In this document: positions 15,197 through 19,149 of the stretch, piece by piece
Layout: each line of letters starts with the position of its first letter
How positions within the stretch are numbered: the first letter of the stretch is position 1
DNA from: Muribaculaceae bacterium
Lineage (GTDB): Bacteria > Bacteroidota > Bacteroidia > Bacteroidales > Muribaculaceae
Direction of reading: 5' to 3'
Length of the DNA: 19,149 bases
Assembly: GCA_016287065.1 (NCBI GenBank)
Contig: JAEEVB010000011.1
Location: 1-19,149 of the forward strand
Translations under genes and position numbers: made by a program
Notes under the pieces: model-generated
Told to the model about the DNA's origin: nothing
The model's input: the letters and a program-made list of their open reading frames with translations, nothing else
Databases searched by the model: none

Positions 15197-15619
15197 ATGA
15201 AAAAAATACTGTTTATACCTCTAGCACTCCTTGTAACCGCATGTAGCGACAAGCCTGTCCCGCCCACCGAACTCCCACAGGAAATTCAAGCGTTTGTAAA
15301 ACAACATTTCCCGACCCAAACCATATCTTATGCCGACAAAGATTGGGAATGGTTCTCCTACAAATATGACGTGACACTTGCCGATGGGACTCAAATCAGT
15401 TTTGACACTGATAACGTGTGGGATAAGGTCGAATCAAAGATGGCAGCTGTGCCCACTGCACTTGTGCCCGCACCCATTACCACCTATATTAACACTAATT
15501 TCCCAGCCATTGCCATCACCAAGATCGACAAGGAGCGACATGGTTATGATGTTGACTTAGCCAACGATCTTGAGCTCAAGTTCAACGAACAAGGCGCACT
15601 AATGGAGATGGACGACTAA
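15197..15619 (+). CDS. PepSY-like lipoprotein, first of three paralogues
   Basis: The 140-residue product has a lipoprotein signal with lipobox VTAC (Cys16). The mature part is two repeats of the PepSY-like (DUF2874 type) unit. The first runs from LPQEIQAFVKQHFP (26-39) through YKYDVTLADGTQISFD; the second from VPTALVPAPITTYINTNFP (85-103) through HGYDVDLANDLELKFN to the acidic end MEMDD. The repeat is a helix followed by a small sheet; such proteins are periplasmic or surface binding modules with no known catalytic residues. The partner is unknown. It leads a cluster of three related genes, with a -7 box and tandem repeats upstream. Confidence 0.85.
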   Translation: MKKILFIPLALLVTACSDKPVPPTELPQEIQAFVKQHFPTQTISYADKDWEWFSYKYDVTLADGTQISFDTDNVWDKVESKMAAVPTALVPAPITTYINTNFPAIAITKIDKERHGYDVDLANDLELKFNEQGALMEMDD

Positions 15620-15662
15620 TATTCAAATCAATTAATTCTTTAACAATAAAACAATTAGAAAA

Positions 15663-16088
15663 ATGAAAAAGTATTTAGTTCTTTTAGTGGCTGTGCTGAC
15701 GCTTGGCTTCAGCGCAAAAGCCGATCACGATCAGGTGATCAACTTCAACCAGCTTCCTGCCGCAGCACAAGCACTTCTCAAGCAGCACTTCGGCAACAAG
15801 GTTCCCCTGATTGTCACCATGGACTGGGACGATTATACCATTATGTATGACAGTGGCGAGAAGGTAGAATTTGACAAGCAAGGTAACTGGAAAGAGTTTG
15901 ACTGCAGATCGTCGCAAGTGCCTACCGCCCTCATTCCTGAGCAAATCAAAGCTCACATCCGCGCTACCTTCCCCGGCACCACTATCATCGACCTCGACCG
16001 TAATCGTCGCGGCTATGAAGTGAAACTCAACAATGGTCTGGAAATTGAGTACAACCGCTCTTTCCAGGTAATTGACATCGACGACTAA
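15663..16088 (+). CDS. PepSY-like periplasmic protein, second of three paralogues
   Basis: The 141-residue product has an ordinary cleavable signal peptide (SAKA, cut near residue 20) and no lipobox Cys, unlike its two neighbours. The two PepSY-like units are clear: LPAAAQALLKQHFG through YTIMYDSGEKVEFD, and VPTALIPEQIKAHIRATFP through RGYEVKLNNGLEIEYN, ending IDIDD. It lies 43 bases after the first paralogue without a terminator and is followed 26 bases on by a clear terminator hairpin. It may be the soluble member of a set in which the other two are membrane-anchored; function unknown. Confidence 0.85.
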   Translation: MKKYLVLLVAVLTLGFSAKADHDQVINFNQLPAAAQALLKQHFGNKVPLIVTMDWDDYTIMYDSGEKVEFDKQGNWKEFDCRSSQVPTALIPEQIKAHIRATFPGTTIIDLDRNRRGYEVKLNNGLEIEYNRSFQVIDIDD

Positions 16089-16114
16089 TCTAATTCATCA
16101 CCAACTAATCAAAG

Positions 16115-16149
16115 AAGAGGGCAAGACATCATTCTTTTGCCCTCTTTTT
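16115..16149 (+). terminator. Intrinsic terminator between the second and third PepSY-like genes
   Basis: A 10-bp perfect stem, AAGAGGGCAA (16115-16124) with TTGCCCTCTT (16137-16146), has a 12-base loop and runs into five T (16145-16149). It ends 15 bases before the ATG of the third paralogue, so that gene depends on readthrough or on a promoter within the hairpin; TTCTTTTG at 16132-16139 is one base off the -7 consensus. Confidence 0.85.
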
Positions 16150-16164
16150 AAGATAAAAACTACT

Positions 16165-16692
16165 ATGAAAATATTCAATCTCATCAGTATTGCTTTATGT
16201 GCCACAGGCCTGATGGCTTGTAACGGAGGTTCACAACAGCAAAACGCTATGCCCAACGCTCAACAGCAGGCTCCTGCGCAGCAGGCATCTACCCAAGCCA
16301 GCGCGACACCGACCCAGGCCGCCCCAGTTGCACAGCCTCAAGCTCTCCCCGAAGCCGTGACAGCATTCCTCAACAAGCATTTCCCTGATGCTACAATAGT
16401 GGGCGTCGAAACCGACCCTAAGTATGGAGGCATGGAATATGATGTCATGCTCAACGATGGTACTGAAATCGATTTCGACCGTAACAACCAATGGGAATCC
16501 TTAGATTGCCACGTGAAAGCCGTGCCGGTGGCACTGGTACCATCGGCCATTGCAAGTTATGTGCAGGCTAACTATCAATCCACGCCCATCACCAAAATCA
16601 GCAATAAAGGTTATGGGTATGATATTGACCTCGCTAATGGCCTTGAGTTAAAGTTTAACTCTAATGGACAATTTGTTGGTATTGATGATTAA
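16165..16692 (+). CDS. PepSY-like lipoprotein with Gln/Ala-rich linker, third paralogue
   Basis: The 175-residue product has a lipoprotein signal with lipobox LMAC (Cys19). A Gln/Ala/Pro/Thr-rich linker of about 45 residues follows, probably unstructured, which would hold the domain away from the membrane. Two PepSY-like units come next: LPEAVTAFLNKHFP through MEYDVMLNDGTEIDFD, and VPVALVPSAIASYVQANYQ through YGYDIDLANGLELKFN, ending VGIDD. An open frame extends back to 16072, but the ATG at 16165 starts the signal sequence and lies just after the terminator hairpin. The second unit is closest in wording to that of the first paralogue (YDVDLAN and YDIDLAN), which points to local duplication. 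Confidence 0.87.
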   Translation: MKIFNLISIALCATGLMACNGGSQQQNAMPNAQQQAPAQQASTQASATPTQAAPVAQPQALPEAVTAFLNKHFPDATIVGVETDPKYGGMEYDVMLNDGTEIDFDRNNQWESLDCHVKAVPVALVPSAIASYVQANYQSTPITKISNKGYGYDIDLANGLELKFNSNGQFVGIDD

Positions 16693-17233
16693 TTTTAATG
16701 TTTCAAGTCATTAACGGCAGGAACAACAGTTAGCTTTAAACATACATATCAAAGCTTCAAGTAATAGCGACTCATACCATTTACCAATTGGTTCAAGAGT
16801 CACGATATACGGTATTGCATCAACTGCGGGCATGATTATAAGGGCATGCCCGCTCTGTTTGTTGTAAGCCAGTTATGATAGTTTCCACTGGCACACCTTA
16901 TGGATTAATATCACAGACAAGAAAGCCTATCGATGTTTTAACTCCTTTCAGTTCATCCTGCACCTAAGCTATCATATCAGCCATCACATCAACAGGAAGC
17001 AATATATTGCATTGTAGTGGCATTGTTATTATCATGCCACATCACCAACAAACAAACCGCCATGAAGGTATCCAAGCCAACACTTGAACAAGTTGCAGTA
17101 CAAAATAACAGAAGATCAAGAATCATATATTCACATACCTGAAAAACAACGACCTAAAAAGGACACCGAATTAATAAAAAGCACACCTCCACGTGCCCCC
17201 CATATTATCCAAATAAAAAAAATTCAATTTCAT
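16693..17233 (+). other. Long non-coding gap downstream of the PepSY-like cluster
   Basis: No convincing gene is seen in these 541 bases. Besides the hairpin at 16826-16853 they hold a 10-bp palindrome ACCAATTGGT (16783-16792) set between GACTC and GAGTC arms (16769-16773, 16797-16801), and a 7-bp inverted repeat GTGGCAT/ATGCCAC (17017-17023, 17034-17040) without a T tail. A 26-codon frame starts at the ATG at 17062 but has no support. The first part is probably the 3' untranslated region of the PepSY-like transcript and the last part the upstream region of the PAP2 gene. Confidence 0.5.
16826..16863 (+). terminator. GC-rich hairpin, probable terminator of the PepSY-like cluster
   Basis: GCGGGCATG (16826-16834) pairs perfectly with CATGCCCGC (16845-16853) around a 10-base loop. 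The plus-strand tail is T-rich but interrupted (TCTGTTTGTT). It is the strongest structure after the third PepSY-like gene, 134 bases past its stop codon. Confidence 0.55.
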
Positions 17234-17264
17234 TTTGTTTTGCTATCATTTTGCTGTAAATTTG
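17234..17264 (+). promoter_or_regulatory. Bacteroides-type promoter of the PAP2 gene
   Basis: TTTG (17234-17237), 19 bases, then TAAATTTG (17257-17264) matches the Bacteroides consensus. The -7 box ends 47 bases before the ATG at 17312. Confidence 0.72.
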
Positions 17265-17311
17265 TATGTTTTTTAGTAATTTTCCCCAAAAACCTCCAAC
17301 CATAAAACAAT

Positions 17312-19102
17312 ATGAAAAAGTTGTTTTTGTTGTTTGCAACACTCATAGCCATCTTCTCTATGGCTACAGTCATGCATGCCGATGACATTACACCCACTCT
17401 ACTGACGAGCACTGTTACGGTCGACAGCCTCGCATCTCTCGAAGACGGGGCAACAACAGGCGAAATGGGCGAAACGACAAGCATTGTGACCCAATCACCT
17501 TCTGTCGCTCTTGTTCCCGACGGCAACACTCTCTCATCTGACACAAATAGTCTTGATACCTACGTACCACCCAAGGCTCCTGACTTCAACTTCTTCAAGA
17601 GCCGCACCAACCCTGCCGTCAAGCCTTACAAGTTCCTTGACGACCAGACTTGGGTGGGCATTCCCCTGTTTTTTGCCGGCATGATTGCCAAGAGCGAGAA
17701 AACCGCTTTCCGTCAGGACTACAACAATCCCAACACCAAAATCAGGCTCATCAAGTATAATTTTCACAGCGAGATTGACAACTACACCCAGTACTTGCCG
17801 TTGGCTTTAACAATCGGCTTGAAAATTGGCGGTGTCGAAAGTCGTAGCGACTGGCCACGTTTTTGGGCCTCCGCCGCAGCCTCAAGTGCAATCATGGCTG
17901 GTTTGGTCAATGGCATCAAGTACACTGCTAGTGAAATGCGGCCCGACGGCACCACTCGCAATGCATGGCCCTCCGGACACACAGCAACCGCCTTCTTAGC
18001 TGCAACAATATTGCACAAGGAATATGGCATGACACGCTCGCCGTGGATATCGGTGGGCGCATACTCCCTCGCCACGGCCACGGGAGTGATGCGTGTGCTC
18101 AACAACCGCCACTGGATCTCCGACGTGCTCTCGGGAGCCGGCATCGGCATCTTGTCGGTAGAACTAGGCTACGGATTGATGGACCTGCTGTTCAAGCAGC
18201 GTGGACTCCAGCGTGGCGACCTGGCCCATCACCCCGACCTGCGTGCCAATCCCTCATTTTTCGCCATCTCGATGGGCGTGGGACTGGGTAACAAGAATCT
18301 CGAGCTCCCGCCTTTTGAATTCGATATCCCCGATGAAATAACGGAGGGAGAAAGCACCTCAACGGAGGAACCGTTGCATCTCAAGTTCCGCTCGGCCACA
18401 GTGGTGAGTGCCGAAGGTGCATATTTCTTCAACCCCTACATTGGCGTGGGTGGCCGTCTACGCGTGAAAGCAACCCCCATCAACGGTTGGAGCAATTTTG
18501 CCTTGAGCGAAGAAGAGGACATACAAGATTTCTTCAAAGACCCGATTCTTAACAACTCGTTCCAACATATCTCGCTCACTATCGAGAGCGACCATATCAC
18601 CGAGTTTGCTGCCGATGCCGGTGTCTATTTCAGTCTGCCGCTATCGTCGCGCTTTGCCATTGGCTCAAAATTGCTCGTGGGCCGCAGCGTGATGGACGAC
18701 ATCGACATCAATGCCACCTACACGGGCGAGCAGCTTACATTTAACGAAGAAGCTCTGGAGAATGACGCCATTTCCCCATTTAAAGCAACGGGAGAAATCG
18801 CCGATTACACCTGGGATTACATTGGTGTCTCGGCCTCCAACTCCATGAAGTTCGGCACTGGCATCTCGCTCACCTATGCCTATAAGAACAATTTCTCATG
18901 GCGAGTCTTCTGCGACTACGATTACTCGCGCAAGACTTTCACTGCCACCTATCATCCCCTGGGACTGTTTAAAGGGCTCGCCCCCGAAGCAGTCGATGCA
19001 ATGTTGTCAAATGGCTGGGACATGAACAAACCCTACAAATCAAGTACCACCAAGAACTTGCATCAGTGGGTGCTGGGAGCAGCGCTTTGCATCTCATTCT
19101 AA
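17312..19102 (+). CDS. PAP2-family phosphatase with C-terminal beta-barrel-like domain
   Basis: The 596-residue product has a signal peptide (to about residue 23, TVMHA). A Thr/Ser-rich linker (24-90) precedes the PAP2 acid-phosphatase domain (about 110-295) with its three motifs: KYTASEMRP (Lys203, Arg210, Pro211), WPSGHT (219-224, His223), and RVLNNRHWISD (Arg261, His267, Asp271). The members of the family remove phosphate from lipid phosphates such as undecaprenyl pyrophosphate, phosphatidic acid or lipid A. Residues about 315-596 are alternating beta strands with aromatic ends (AYFFNPYIGVGGRLRVK, FRVF-like strands) and close with LGAALCISF, whose terminal Phe is typical of outer-membrane barrels. 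The combination suggests an enzyme placed at the outer membrane; substrate unknown. It has its own promoter. Confidence 0.9.
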   Translation: MKKLFLLFATLIAIFSMATVMHADDITPTLLTSTVTVDSLASLEDGATTGEMGETTSIVTQSPSVALVPDGNTLSSDTNSLDTYVPPKAPDFNFFKSRTNPAVKPYKFLDDQTWVGIPLFFAGMIAKSEKTAFRQDYNNPNTKIRLIKYNFHSEIDNYTQYLPLALTIGLKIGGVESRSDWPRFWASAAASSAIMAGLVNGIKYTASEMRPDGTTRNAWPSGHTATAFLAATILHKEYGMTRSPWISVGAYSLATATGVMRVLNNRHWISDVLSGAGIGILSVELGYGLMDLLFKQRGLQRGDLAHHPDLRANPSFFAISMGVGLGNKNLELPPFEFDIPDEITEGESTSTEEPLHLKFRSATVVSAEGAYFFNPYIGVGGRLRVKATPINGWSNFALSEEEDIQDFFKDPILNNSFQHISLTIESDHITEFAADAGVYFSLPLSSRFAIGSKLLVGRSVMDDIDINATYTGEQLTFNEEALENDAISPFKATGEIADYTWDYIGVSASNSMKFGTGISLTYAYKNNFSWRVFCDYDYSRKTFTATYHPLGLFKGLAPEAVDAMLSNGWDMNKPYKSSTTKNLHQWVLGAALCISF

Positions 19103-19128
19103 ACTGAAAAACATTTAAAGTTAACATT

Positions 19129-19149
19129 ATGATAAAAAAGACACTATCA
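19129..19149 (+). CDS. Start of a further gene, cut by the window edge
   Basis: An ATG at 19129 opens MIKKTLS, the usual start of an exported protein in this genome, 26 bases after the PAP2 gene on the same strand. Only seven codons are visible and no product can be named. If real, it is probably co-transcribed with the PAP2 gene. Confidence 0.4.

Noticed and set aside
16072..16164. N-terminal extension of the third PepSY-like gene
   Set aside because: It would run through the terminator hairpin and hide the lipoprotein signal that starts at 16165.
17017..17040. GTGGCAT/ATGCCAC hairpin as a terminator
   Set aside because: No T run on either strand follows the stem.
17062..17142. 26-codon ATG frame (MKVSKPTLEQV...)
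   Set aside because: Too short to support and ends in AT-rich DNA; it could be the remnant of a gene start but nothing else backs this.
17084..17305. 73-codon plus-strand frame upstream of the PAP2 gene
   Set aside because: It begins at TTG, is Lys/Phe-rich and runs through the promoter of the PAP2 gene; no family is recognisable.

Overview
The window is an ordinary chromosomal stretch from a member of the Bacteroidales; Muribaculaceae or Prevotellaceae would fit but cannot be decided here. The grounds are the gene families (DUF5715-like protein, PepSY-like exported proteins, a PAP2 enzyme fused to a C-terminal barrel, the LemA/DUF2207 pair), the absence of obvious Shine-Dalgarno sequences, and several promoters of the Bacteroides type (TTTG or TTG, 19-20 bases, then TAnnTTTG). 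No mobile element, CRISPR array, tRNA or rRNA was seen. All assignments come from reading motifs; no database search was run.

Positions 1-7270 are read on the minus strand. In transcription order there is a low-molecular-weight protein tyrosine phosphatase followed by an exported GH20 beta-hexosaminidase; then, from its own promoter, panC-panD (beta-alanine and pantothenate synthesis) and ffh (signal recognition particle GTPase), closed by a clear terminator; then folD (folate one-carbon metabolism) and the start of a CapA-type metallophosphatase gene that leaves the window.

Positions 7428-10655 are a plus-strand operon from a good promoter: an exported nitroreductase-like flavoprotein, a DUF5715-like lipoprotein with an M15/LAS-type zinc signature, a HAD phosphatase, and aroB, which appears to start at TTG one base after the HAD stop. 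A convergent gap (10656-10950) holds a promoter without a reading frame and a strong hairpin, so it may encode a small RNA.

Positions 10951-13677 (minus strand) are a tight lemA, small membrane protein, DUF2207 operon, probably one envelope complex. Positions 13844-15050 (plus strand) hold a TraB/GumN-family protein and an overlapping TIGR04076-like protein.

Positions 15051-16692 hold three tandem paralogues of exported two-repeat PepSY-like proteins. They are preceded by two identical 20-base palindrome-containing repeats with a 21-base period, and a terminator sits between the second and third gene. A 619-base gap with hairpins follows, then a PAP2 phosphatase with a probable C-terminal outer-membrane barrel, and the first codons of another gene at the window edge.
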